The notes beneath the pieces are model-generated. The model saw nothing but the letters and a program-made list of their open reading frames with translations. It was not told the DNA's origin and ran no database searches. A stretch of 64,000 bases of DNA from CAWBRT01 sp963696525 (GTDB lineage Bacteria; Acidobacteriota; Terriglobia; Terriglobales; Acidobacteriaceae): the NCBI GenBank assembly GCA_963696525.1, contig CAVOKO010000012.1:496001-560000 (forward strand), given 5' to 3'. Below are positions 18,587 through 28,851 of the stretch, piece by piece (the first letter of the stretch is position 1; each line of letters opens with the position of its first letter). The translations under genes were made by a program, and so were the position numbers.

Positions 18587-19827
18587 GGTGTCCACCTGGG
18601 AGTTGCAGCACGGAAGATTGCCGAGCGCGACGGCACCCATCCTGGAATTCGACGAAAGCGCGAAATTGGCTCCAGTGCGCGCTGATGCTTATGCAAATCA
18701 AAGGAGCGCAAGTATTGACGGATAATCCGCGGCATCGTCATGCGTAACGCCGCCGAAAAATTCTGCTCCGCCATCTCTTGCATCAGCGGAACGTCACCGA
18801 TCACCTTGCAAATGCAGCCGGCCAGGTCATCGGGATCTCCTGTCTTGTAGAACCGGATGGCCAGCCGCTCGTCGTCCCCCATCTCCCGAAAGTCGGGGAT
18901 GTCGGCACAGATGATCGGAACGCCGTACTCGCAGGCAATGTGCGCCACTCCGCTCGAACCGGTGGCGGAGGAATACGGCATCACCATGGCCGAGGCGGTG
19001 CGGAACAGATCGGGGATTTGCTCTTCCGCCACGTACCCTGTGAAGTCGATGTAAGGGTTGTCGTGGAAGCGCTCCGCAACTGATTCGACGTAGCCGGGCG
19101 CCTTGGGGTGATTGGAGCCCGCGATTACGAGCCGCGCTTCAGGCATGCGTTCATGCACTTTGGCAAACGACTCGATGAGCAATTCAAGACGCTTATAGGT
19201 GCCCCACTTGCCAAACGCCAGGATGCGATGATGGGGATTGCCGCGCTGAGCAAAATCAGGCGTCTCGGGCCTGGCGGAAAGAATACCGTGCGCGCGAAAG
19301 TGGACATTTTCGCCGCCGTATCTCTCCATCAAAGTGCGCCGGTAGGCCGGCAGAAGCACCGAGACGGAGTTGGCCATCAGCAGCATCCGCGTGGCCAGAC
19401 GTCCCGCTAGCCGATAGATGCGAGGAAAACGCACGCCTGCGTGCCCTAAGTCAATATTATCCATCAGGTGGTGCAACGTAACGTGAGTGTAAAAACCGGA
19501 TAGCCGCATCATGACCGGTATCGAGAGACCGGCGAAGGCAGCGACGGGACTGTTTCCGAATGTCGAGAACAGCAAGTTAAACCACACCACGTCCGGCTTT
19601 AAATCACGAATCGTTTTGAGCAGACGGAGCGGATTCGACAGCTTGTCAAAGGACCAGCAGCGGACAACGTCGAATCCCTCAACTTCGGGTTGCGGCGAAT
19701 CAATCTCGTCCGCCAACACCGTAAGACTGAGCAAGGGATCCTGCTGCAACTCTTTGGCGATGTGATACCCGTATTCGTTCAATCCCCGCCGGCTCGGCGG
19801 GAACGCAGTCACCAGACAGATTTTCAT
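18577..19827 (-). CDS. Glycosyltransferase family 4 (GT-B fold)
   Basis: The 416-residue protein starts MKICLVTAFPPSRRGLNEYG, the GT4 N-terminal Rossmann strand with its glycine loop. It has the C-terminal donor-binding half (ILAFGKWGTYKRLELLIESF, RLVIAGSN, MPYSSATGSSGVAHIACEYG), the region that carries the E-x7-E motif in canonical members. It transfers a sugar from a nucleotide donor to a lipid-linked acceptor on the cytosolic face. It is the second gene of the operon, 13 bases after the large TPR gene. Donor and linkage are unknown. Confidence 0.85.
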   Translation of the reverse strand: MKICLVTAFPPSRRGLNEYGYHIAKELQQDPLLSLTVLADEIDSPQPEVEGFDVVRCWSFDKLSNPLRLLKTIRDLKPDVVWFNLLFSTFGNSPVAAFAGLSIPVMMRLSGFYTHVTLHHLMDNIDLGHAGVRFPRIYRLAGRLATRMLLMANSVSVLLPAYRRTLMERYGGENVHFRAHGILSARPETPDFAQRGNPHHRILAFGKWGTYKRLELLIESFAKVHERMPEARLVIAGSNHPKAPGYVESVAERFHDNPYIDFTGYVAEEQIPDLFRTASAMVMPYSSATGSSGVAHIACEYGVPIICADIPDFREMGDDERLAIRFYKTGDPDDLAGCICKVIGDVPLMQEMAEQNFSAALRMTMPRIIRQYLRSFDLHKHQRALEPISRFRRIPGWVPSRSAIFRAATPRWTPWM

Positions 19828-19840
19828 CGGGCCCCCTGGC

Positions 19841-22800
19841 CTAAAACACAGTCAGACGCACCATCGGACGAAAGATGGTCTGGCCGTGGCCAGTGAAATC
19901 GTAATAGTCCGCAGTTTCAATTCCGAAGGAGAACCGAAGTGGATACTCGACCGGAACCGAGCCGCCCACGTCTTCCATTGAGCGGCGAATTGGTTTTGTA
20001 TAAGAGATGAAAAAACTGTTCTGCACGTTGTCATACGAATGAAATCCTTGACCACGCGAGAACGAAAGAGTTGGCATCGGCGCTCCACCGGTTGTTGAAC
20101 TTGTACTGCACTTCTCCAGCCGGCCTGAGTGCCTGTGCTGTCCAGGAAATCTGGTCTTGCACGCGCCAAGAGCGGATGTATTCGGCTAAGGCCGCCACCT
20201 TTAGGTTCTTTCCGAACTGGTGTTGCAGTCCCCCCGAAGTAATCGTCGAGTAGAACTCGCGGATCAGGGGATTGAATTGCAGATCGCGGACCGAAAATGC
20301 CGTGATCAACTGCGTGCGTCCCCAGGGCCGCCCGACTGTGAATTGGATGCGCCCACCGACCTCACTGGAGGAGAGATTCTGCTCCAAAAAAGGTCCGGAC
20401 TCGTGAAAAGCGCTGCCTTGCACCGCCAGCCAGTTTCCGAACGAGTTGGTGGACATGTAGGCAAACTGCCGGAACAGGTTCTGGTTCATCTGCACCGGCG
20501 AATCCTGGTCGCGGCGCACCGTGAACTGCATTCCAGTGTTGAAGGCAATCGTGTTTCGTCCGATGTGCAGAATTGGATTCAAAGCGCCATTGAAGTTGTA
20601 GTCGAAGGTGTCACGGTTGAAAACCAACCCCTCGTTGGGAAAGGCGAATTGGCCGACTGCATTGCGCACCTGGAAAAAACCGCTGATCAACGGCATGCCT
20701 TCCTGGTGAATGCGAAAGCCATTGGTCCAGATGGTTTCGAGCGAGTTGAAGGGCCCAGGGAGGATGCCAAGATTGGAAGCCGAGGGCGCGTTGGCTTTGG
20801 CGTTCAGTTCGTAAACCGTGGAGTCATCCACCAGGCCATGCACGTCGAAATCGGTATCGACACTGACTTTCTTGCTGATCTGCATGCCCTCTTGCCCTGC
20901 CTGCTCCTGCATGGAGCGCTCCGCAATCTCATCGCCGCCGCCCAGTTCGTTGGCATGAGCGAAAGCAAGCATGGCGTGGCTGGTGTCATGCCGCTGGCGG
21001 TAGATGTTGCCCATCGTCAGCGCGTAATCGTAGTTGTCCTTGAAAGTTTCGGGGTTTGCGATGGCAGCCAATGCGTTCTGCGCCTGCTCCGTATCTCCCT
21101 GGGCGAGCAGAGTGTTGGCCATGCCGAGCGCGACCACCTCGTCGGCTGCACCGGCTACCTTGGCACGTTCGAAATACTTGTTCGCAAGATCGAAATCGTT
21201 CATCGCAAGCAACAGATTGCCGGCTTCGATCAGGTTATCGGCCGAGACCGGCTCGGCTTCCCCGATGCGCGCTTCCGCCAAGGCCAGCGAGATCTGCTGG
21301 CGGGCGTCGTTATTCTTGCCTTCGCGCTCGAACAGCCGCGCGATTGCCAGGCGCGCTTCCACACGGTTGCCGTCAGGTGCTTCGAGCGCGCGCGAGAACC
21401 GCTCCATGGCACCCTTGCGATCTTCCAACGTGAGCAGCGCGTCGCCGGTGTTCAGCAGAATCGCCGACTGGTCGGAGCCCAATTTCTCCGCTGCGGCGAC
21501 GTACTGCAGCGTGCGCTCGCGGTCGTGCAACTCGGCGGTGGCATGCGCCAGCGCGGCGTAGATCAGCGGATCATCGGGCGAGAGACGCAAAGCGTCGTTG
21601 AGGGTGTGAATCGCGTCCTGGTAGCGGCGCTCGCGATCTTGCGTATCGGCCAGGGCCAGATGCAGCTTGAGATCGTCGGGGGCAAACTTGAGGGCGGCGT
21701 GATATTCGCGTTCGGCCGGGCGCAACAGCCTTTGCTGGCGGAATGCCGTGGCCCGTGCCAGGTGCGTGGCGCCAGACTCGCCCAACTGTTTCTCGGCGAG
21801 TTCCACCTGCTCGAGCGCAACGCGGCCGTGGTGCAGCTCCAGTTGCGAGAACGACATCCCGAGATGCGCCACGCCACTATTGGGGGAGAGCCGAAGCGCC
21901 GTTTCGAAGTCCTTGATCGCGTCCTCGGCGTTCTGCATGTCATTGCGCACGTAGCCGCGGTTGACATATGCGTCGACCATCTTCGGATCGCGCTCGATGG
22001 CGCGCGAGTAATCGTCGACCGCTTCGCCCAGCAACTGATTTTGCTTGTGCACGTGTCCGGCGAGCAGCGGGAAATTGGCTTCCGCCGGCAAAATGCTTTC
22101 GTACCGCTCGGCCAAGCCGAGCACATCGTCGAAGCGTCCCAGGTTGTATAAGTCGTAGCCAAGATAGACGGACGCGTTGCGATCCTTGGGAAGCTGCTGG
22201 ATCACCTTGTAGCCAAGTTGCGCGGATTCGAGGTATTTGCCGCTGTGGAACAGGTAGCGCTCGGTTTCCCGCATGACGCGAGGGTCATCCAGCATTTTCC
22301 CTTTGGCGCGCGCAATCCACTCGCCGGCGAGGGATATTTGCCGCGACTTCGATCGCGGCGTTGGCTCCGTTGGCGACCAGGATGGCGTTGGCCGGCGCCA
22401 GCTTGTACGCCTTCTGGTAATTCAGTTCCGCCTTGGCGAACTCGCGGGTCGCCGTGTACAGGTCGCCAAGCGCGAGAAACGGCACATAGTCGTCCGGATA
22501 CTCGCGAGCGTACAGATCAAAAAATTTCTCGGCGGTCTTGGTGTCGCCTTCATCACGCGCCAGGTAGCCCAGGCCTTCCATCGCCAGGCGGCTCCGCGGG
22601 TCCTTTTGTAACACCTCGGAGTAGGTGGCCCGCGACTCTTGTTTACGGTCCATCTTCCAGAGCAGCGCGGCATATTGCAGCGTGATGTTCAGATTCTCCG
22701 GATCGAGTTTCGCCGCCTGCTTCAAGTCGGCCTCGGCGCCACTGTAATCCTGGCTGGCGGTTCGTACGGCTGCCCGGACACGCAGGAACTCGGCCCGCGC

Positions 22801-24075
22801 GGTGCCCTCGATGTGCAACTGATCCATCATTTGCTCGGCAACCGCGATCTGGCGGCGCGCGTTCATGTCGTCGCCCGCGTCGCGGTAAAGCTCCGAGAGG
22901 TTGAGCCGCAGTTGAATCGGATAGAGTTGCCCTTCCGGGGGAACGCCGGCGGGCAGACTGGCAATCGCCGCGTTGTACTCGCGGACGGCTTCCTGGTTGC
23001 GCTCCTCCACCTTCGCGAGCTGCGCCCGCAAGGCGTGCAAACGGTAATAATTTGCGTCAAGAATTTCCGCGCGGCCAAGATATTCGCGCGTCCTGTCCAG
23101 CAGTCCAAGCCGCATGAATGCGGACGCCGCGCTCAGTTGCAGACCGATCTGGCCCGGTGCCAGCTTGGCAGCCTTGGCGTAGGAGTCGGCGGCTTCCTGC
23201 TTATCGCCGTTCAGTTCATAGCTGTATCCGAGGTCGGCCAGCACGTCGCTGTTGAACACCGGGGAGTTTCTCAAGGTCGCAATTGCAGCCTTGTAATCGT
23301 GCTCTTCGCGGTAATAGTTGGCGACGGCGCGAAACACCAGGGGATTGTGCGGGTCGCGCGTTTTGGCTTGATCCAGCAACTGCCGCGCACGCTCCGGCTG
23401 CTTCAGCTTTATGTAGGCGACCGCCATCATCAGTTCCGCATGCGAGGTCGGATGAATGGCTTCGGCGCGCGACAGCAACCTGAGTCCTTCCTGCAGGTCA
23501 TTCGAGCGAATGTATAACTCGCCGGCCAGCAGCAGATCGTTTTCGCGGTGCGGGTTGGCGTCGATAATTTGCAGCAGCAGCTTCTTCGCGTCGTCGATAC
23601 GGCCCATGCGAGCGTAGGTCTGCGCCTTCCCCGACATCCCATCCAAGTCGCCGGGATGCAACCGCAACCCTTCGTCATAGGCCTCGAGCGACTGGGCGTC
23701 ACGTCCGGCCAAACGCGAGGTGTATCCCAGCAGAAACCAAAGCTTTGCATCCCGCGGGGCGGCCTTGACGGCGCGCGCCGCGAAGTCTGCAGCGGCCGCA
23801 GGATTCCCGTGCCGTAGCGCATCTTCGGCAGCTCTGGCATTACGGCCGACCTCGATGCTGCTGCCCCATCCCAACTGGCCCCCTGAGCCTTGGTCGGGAT
23901 TGGCGTTCTTCTGATCAGACTTCACTTTTGTCCTGGTGTTCTCGTTGGACGGCGCATCCGCCTGTTTCTGCTGTTCGCCTCCAATTTCAAATGTCTGCGC
24001 CGAAGTCACGGCGGCAGAGCAAATTGCAAGCAGGGAACAAATCAAAACGCTCGAGCTTTTTTTCACTTGGGACAC
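19841..24075 (-). CDS. Giant TPR protein with C-terminal outer-membrane barrel (BcsC-like), frame broken twice
   Basis: Spliced over two single-base breaks (near 22335 and 20065) this reads as one protein of ~1,400 residues. It has a signal peptide (SSSVLICSLLAICSAAVTSAQ), roughly 20 TPR units, then a ~350-residue beta-rich domain ending MVRLTVF, the terminal pattern of barrels. The order matches BcsC/AlgK-AlgE-type exporters that carry polysaccharide through periplasm and outer membrane. At the first break, AIEV in one frame continues as QISLAGEWIARAKGKMLDD in the next. At the second, SADANSF continues as SRGQGFHSYDN. Starts at GTG 24075 or 24066 give the best signal peptide; neither has a clear Shine-Dalgarno site. 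It heads the polysaccharide operon. Confidence 0.75.
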
Positions 24076-24346
24076 TCGGTTGTGCGTACGCGGGGGGACT
24101 ACCCGCAAGTAGCTGACTATTGTTCCGATGCAGATGAGCAACGAACGGCTGTTTCCGGAGCTCAGGTTCTACGGACAAAATTCCTATCCGGGGCACCAAT
24201 ATGCTGCAACTGGGACTCCAGATTCCGGCTGCGTCTAGAAATAAGGTCCCAATTCGGCAAAAAGAGGAATTCGCGTACTCACCAGCAAACTTTCCAGCTA
24301 TTCAGGGAATCAAACCACCTGATAGAAAGCGCGGAGGAATGTTCCC

Positions 24347-26099
24347 TTGCCACAGAAGTCGATAGATGCTTCCCGCCGCCCGATCCCCCTCATGGCAATC
24401 GTGCTGCTGGCGCTAGCGGTGCATGGCCCGTTGCTGTTATTGCAACTGCCGAATAACTCCTATGACGCCAATACCCACATCTTCTTTGCGGCGCATTACG
24501 CAAAGAGTTGGTTTAACCCCTGGAATCAGAACTGGTTCGCGGGTTTCTCGCAAACCACCTATCCGCCCCTAACCCACCAGTGGATAGCTCTCTTTTCCCA
24601 TTTGATGGGGCTGACGATGGCCTACATGGTGGTGCAGTTGATCGTCGTGCTGCTGCTGCCCGTGGGCGTCTACCGGTATTCCAAGCTGTGGGTCAGCGAG
24701 CGGCAGGCGAGCTATGCCGCAATCGCCTCGGTTTTTCTCGGTTCGCTGGCGATGCTGGTGTATCAGTCGGGCCAGTTGCCGACGACAACGGCGGCCGCGC
24801 TGACGCTCATCGCGCTTCCTTACTTTTACAATTGGAACCGGCTGGGCCGTTTTCCGGACTTGGCAAAAGGCGTGATTCTCAGCCTGACCGCGGCGGCGGC
24901 GCACCACGTTACCTTTCTTTTTGGCGGCCTCCTGTTCGCCGCGCCGGTGATCTGGCTGTCGTTCATCGATCGCCATGATGAGGAAGCGAATGCATCGAGT
25001 CGCGGCATTGTTTTGCGCACGGTGTTTTTTGCCGCCTGCAACGCGCTTGGCTCGCTCATCATTTTGCTTCCTTACTTCATCGGGCTGCTGCACAACCCGA
25101 TCAACCAGATGCCGATACCCCATCCCAGCCGGGATAATTACATCCTGGTCGGGCACAGCGGAGCGAATTTCTGGCTGATTCCGATGGGGGCCCTGATCCT
25201 GGCGATCCCCTACATCCTGATGAAAGGCGCGTCCGACCGCGCGCTTGCGGCCGCTGCTGTTCGGCTGGTACATCACCACTCTGCTGGGATTGGGCGGCAC
25301 GACACCTCTCGGGAAATGGCTGCTTGGCCGCGCCTTCTACATTTTGACTTTCGAGCGCTTCACTTTCTGGGCGACGCTGATGGCCGTTCCGTTTGTCGGC
25401 CTGCTGGCGGATTCGCTCATCCAGCGCTACTCCAGGAAAGCCATTGTCGGTCTTTGGACTGCTGCCGTCCTCACCTGTGGCATGGCGGTCGGCTGGATCA
25501 ATTTCAGCCCAATTAACGAGGGGCTTTTCGATGTCAAGCCGATGGTGGACTTCCTGAATCGCGATGACCACTCCAAGTTCCGCTACATCACGCTCGGCTT
25601 CGGCAATAAGTTCGCGATGCTTTCCGCCCGTGTCCACGCCAGCAGCCTGGACGGCGATTACAACTCCGCGCGCTTGCTGCCGGAGATGACCGCTTACGGC
25701 GCCGCTCAACTCTATAGTTCGAAGTATTACGGAACTCCGGGCATGGAAGCATTGCGCGCCGTGCTGAAGCACGCCGATCAGTATGGCCTGCGCTACATCT
25801 TCGTCAGCGATCGCTTCTACGAGCCGTTGCTTGCCTTTTCCGGATGGCGCCAGACGGAAACCTACGACCATGGTCTGGTCACGCTCTGGACCAAGGACGA
25901 TGCTCCGCCGGCGCGGACGATAGACTTCGGCGGCTGGAAGCCTCCGATGTGGCAGTGCATCTTGTGGGGAATTCTGCCGGTTGGCACCAGCCTTCTGTCA
26001 ATCCTGGTTCTGTTGATGCTGCCTGACGCCCGGCGCGCCGAGACGACACTGAAATTCCCGACCGCTCCGGCGGAAGTTGCTCTGCGGGAGGCAAAGTGA
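24347..26099 (+). CDS. Polytopic membrane protein (PTPS-related / GT-C-like), frame broken once
   Basis: The TTG start at 24347 follows GGAGGAA by 8 bases. The spliced protein (~583 residues) has about ten membrane segments and an N-terminal loop (NNSYDANTHIFFAAHYAKSW, FAGFSQTTYPPLTHQ) like that of the 6-pyruvoyl-tetrahydropterin-synthase-related membrane family, whose members resemble lipid-dependent glycosyltransferases. A soluble domain of ~170 residues precedes the last helix. One extra T near 25243 breaks the frame; without it ASDRAL continues RPLLFGWYITTLLG. It is divergent from the polysaccharide operon and starts a plus-strand set of four coupled genes. A role in glycan assembly is inferred from context. 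Confidence 0.7.
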
Positions 26100-27199
26100 T
26101 GAAAGCGATTCTACCCATCACTCTCGTGGTTCTCGCGGCCGTGTTGATCGCGGCCGGCACAATTCATTCCACGACCCTGGTTCCGGCCACCACTCCCGAC
26201 GGTGCGGTGCAATCCTTGTTCGAGCACGTCAAGGCGCAGAGACATGCGCGGCGCCTACGCGTATGTGGCCAAGCAGAGCGATATCAATCTCGTTTCCTTT
26301 TCCCGCGACGTAAGGGGCAGCGACGGCTCCTTGCGCACCTATTCCACCCTGCAGGAATTTCCCACCAAGGTACTGAACCAGAACGACAACCAAGCCATCT
26401 GTCCGCGCTACCTTGCAGTGGTCCTCCGCCGTGGGCGCCATTTACGATACGCGCGATCTCCAGGTGGTGCGCGAAGACAATAGCTGGAAGGTGTTGTGGC
26501 CCGTGGTCAAGCAGCCGAAAGTTCCGCCGCAGGTCATCCCGGTGAATTACTTGCGATGGGACATCATTACCCGCGGCACCGATGACGACTGGGGCGCGCA
26601 AAACGTCGATGCCCCGCGCGTGCGCATCGTATCCATGAACGCGATGAGCGCGGATGGTGGAACCATCGGTGCTCGGCGAGATTGTCAACGAGGATACGGT
26701 CCCCGGCTTTGTCTCCGTCAATGCCACTCTCCTCGGCAAGGATGGGGTGGTCCTGGGGCAGGAAGAAAGCTTCGACAAAATTTCGCATACCCTGCTGCCC
26801 AAGGAAATCTCGCCCTTCCGCATTGACTTTCCGGACGTGACGCTGGCGAAGGTAAAGTCCGTACGGATGCAGCCCGCCTCGCTGCTGGTGGCCGCTGCCG
26901 CCGATCCGGTGATCGGCGTGCTGCACCAGCGACTGGAGAAAGACCTGCGCGGACGCCCGGTTTTGAAAGGCGAACTGGTCAACCAGAGCGGTCAGATGGT
27001 CAACATCCCGCACGTGCTCGCTACTTATTACGACAGCTCCGGGCGCGTGATCTGGGTTTCCGATGGTTACGTGAACCAGGCACTGATGCCGCAGACGCCG
27101 GTGCCGTTCATGGTCGACGTGCGCGACGACCTGGTCGCCAACGTTCACAGCTACCGGGTCACGGTAAACCAATACAGCATCAATGCGCGGCAACCCTAG
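26099..27199 (+). pseudogene. Membrane-anchored conserved protein, frame broken about three times
   Basis: The start ATG shares a base with the previous stop (gTGATGa at 26097-26101). The first 24 residues form an anchor (MKAILPITLVVLAAVLIAAG). Continuous protein sequence then needs frame changes near 26239, 26410 and 26658, joining GAYAYVAKQSDINLVSF, AVGAIYDTRDLQVVRED and EIVNEDTVPGFVSVNATL. The spliced product (~365 residues) has no catalytic motif. Its C-terminal half (LKGELVNQSGQMVNIPHVLA, YYDSSGRVIWVSDGYV) looks like a beta-sandwich of the FxLYD/DUF3426 sort. Sequence error is likely, as the parts fit together well. Confidence 0.55.
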
Positions 27200-27208
27200 G
27201 AGGCAACG

Positions 27209-28060
27209 ATGAGGAGATTCCTTTTGCTGCTGACCCTGGCGTGTGCCGCCTCGCAATATTTGGCGGGCGCTTCTCTACGGGTACCGGACCGCGTCCAGGC
27301 CGGGCAGGAGCTATCGATTCCAACCAGTGGCAGCGGCGAGGCCACGCTCTACCTGTTTGGGCCGAGTCACGTGGCCAAGCGCACAGTGAAACTCGGAGCC
27401 CCTGTAACATTGGCAGGCGAGGAATTGCTGAGCGCGGGGCGTTACGTGGTGGTCGTGAACGGCGAATCCTCGACGTTCTTCGTGACCGCGGGCCCGGTGT
27501 CGACCGTGGCCTTCATTGCCCGTCCTTCGCGCGTTCCGGCGTCAACCAAGGATGTAGTGAGCGGAACGGTCTTTCTCTTCGATCGCAACCAGAACCTGGT
27601 GCTGTCGCCTCAGCCGGTAAGCTTTAGCCTTGCCGTGCCGGGTGCGCCGGATGTCCAGCGCCAGGAGACTTCCAAAGATGGAGTTGCCTGGGCACGGCTG
27701 GATTCCAGCCGCAGAGCGGGCGCAGCACAATTCGTCGCTTCGTCGGGCGCGGCTTCCGTGCGGCGCGTGGTGCAGGAAGTCGCAAGCGAGCCCTGCAACA
27801 TTCGCATGCACGCCGAGCGCGCCAAGGATGGCGCCATCGCGCTGCAGACGGACCCGATTCGCGACTGCGCGGGAAACCCGGTTCCGGACGGGACGATCGT
27901 GACGTTTACGTCCGTCGACGAGCGCGGACGTAGCACGGTGGATGCGCGCATCAAGCGCGGAATTGCGCAGGCTGAGTTGCCGGCGTCGCGGCAGGCGACC
28001 GTCTCGGTGGCAGCGGGCGTGGTGATCGGAAACGAGATTCGCTGGGGAGGCGGACAGTGA
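27209..28060 (+). CDS. Secreted protein with Ig-like (invasin/Big-type) domain
   Basis: AGGAGG lies just before this ATG. The 283-residue protein has a signal peptide (MRRFLLLLTLACAASQYLAG) and two or three beta-sandwich modules. The last, DGTIVTFTSVDERGRSTVDA, carries the G-T-x-V-x-F-T pattern of bacterial Ig-like group 1 domains. Two cysteines (in EPCNIRMH and RDCAGNPV) may pair. It overlaps the next gene start by one base. A periplasmic or surface role is likely; no function is recognised. Confidence 0.65.
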   Translation: MRRFLLLLTLACAASQYLAGASLRVPDRVQAGQELSIPTSGSGEATLYLFGPSHVAKRTVKLGAPVTLAGEELLSAGRYVVVVNGESSTFFVTAGPVSTVAFIARPSRVPASTKDVVSGTVFLFDRNQNLVLSPQPVSFSLAVPGAPDVQRQETSKDGVAWARLDSSRRAGAAQFVASSGAASVRRVVQEVASEPCNIRMHAERAKDGAIALQTDPIRDCAGNPVPDGTIVTFTSVDERGRSTVDARIKRGIAQAELPASRQATVSVAAGVVIGNEIRWGGGQ

Positions 28061-28590
28061 TGCGGGCGCGAATCCAGGTTAGACACTTGCTTTTCGGATT
28101 GCTGGCGGCGTTGCTTGCGCTCGCGGCCCCGCTCTTGCTTTCGGCCGCTGAAACCGGATTTGCCGTCATTCTGGACACCTCTCAGTCGCAACCACGCCAC
28201 GTGGAAGAGACAACCATGGCATCCGTCGAACGCGACTATGGCCATGCGTGGCGCGCCATGGCTGCTGCCATGGAAGAGAACAAGATAGGCTTACTCGGCT
28301 CCGACTTTGTGGGCCTGGCCAAAGAGCAACTGTCGCAGGCAATTGCCGAACAGGGCAATAGCGGGCTGAAGCGGCGCTACATCGATCACGGTCACCAGGT
28401 GCGGGTGGTTTTTTACTCGTCCGACGGCTCAGCGATGGAGTTGCACGACACCGTCCGACTTGAAATCCAATTGATGGACGGCGACAAAGTAATCTCTAGC
28501 GACCAGGGGACGTTCCATTTCCTGGCGCTGATGACTCCGGCCGAAAACAGTTGGAAGGTGCGGCTTCTGGAGAGCATTTCCGGCTTCTAG
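28060..28590 (+). CDS. Small exported protein of unknown function
   Basis: Starting on the last base of the preceding stop (TGATG), this ~176-residue protein has an N-terminal hydrophobic segment (LLFGLLAALLALAAPLLLSA) serving as signal or anchor. A mixed alpha/beta domain follows, with DYGHAWRAMAAAMEENKIGLL and VRVVFYSSDGSAMELHDTVR. The pattern of an SnoaL/NTF2-like fold is possible but not firm. It ends the plus-strand set begun at 24347 and is probably expressed with the Ig-like protein. Confidence 0.5.
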   Translation: MRARIQVRHLLFGLLAALLALAAPLLLSAAETGFAVILDTSQSQPRHVEETTMASVERDYGHAWRAMAAAMEENKIGLLGSDFVGLAKEQLSQAIAEQGNSGLKRRYIDHGHQVRVVFYSSDGSAMELHDTVRLEIQLMDGDKVISSDQGTFHFLALMTPAENSWKVRLLESISGF

Positions 28591-28851
28591 GGTCCACCGA
28601 CTCTTGCATAATGATCTTGGTGTTCCCACGTCGCCTGACACCTCGCTGGTTGCTTCGGCGAAGCGCATCCCCGGCTCTCTGGGGCTCGGCTATCTTAATC
28701 GGGAGAAGGCCCGGAGATTACGAATTGCAGAATTCACGGTGGTTTGACGATGTTTGTGCCGCTTGCCGAACGCCCTGCCGCAAAAGCCGATAGAATAGAT
28801 TACTGGTACTTCAGGAAGCGGCAGCGCATCCAAGGTAAACGGCTGGTTTCA

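Noticed and set aside
20220..22151. A 643-codon plus-strand frame opposite the large TPR gene
   Set aside because: It is an antisense shadow of the TPR coding sequence; the minus-strand frame has clear repeat units and a barrel end.
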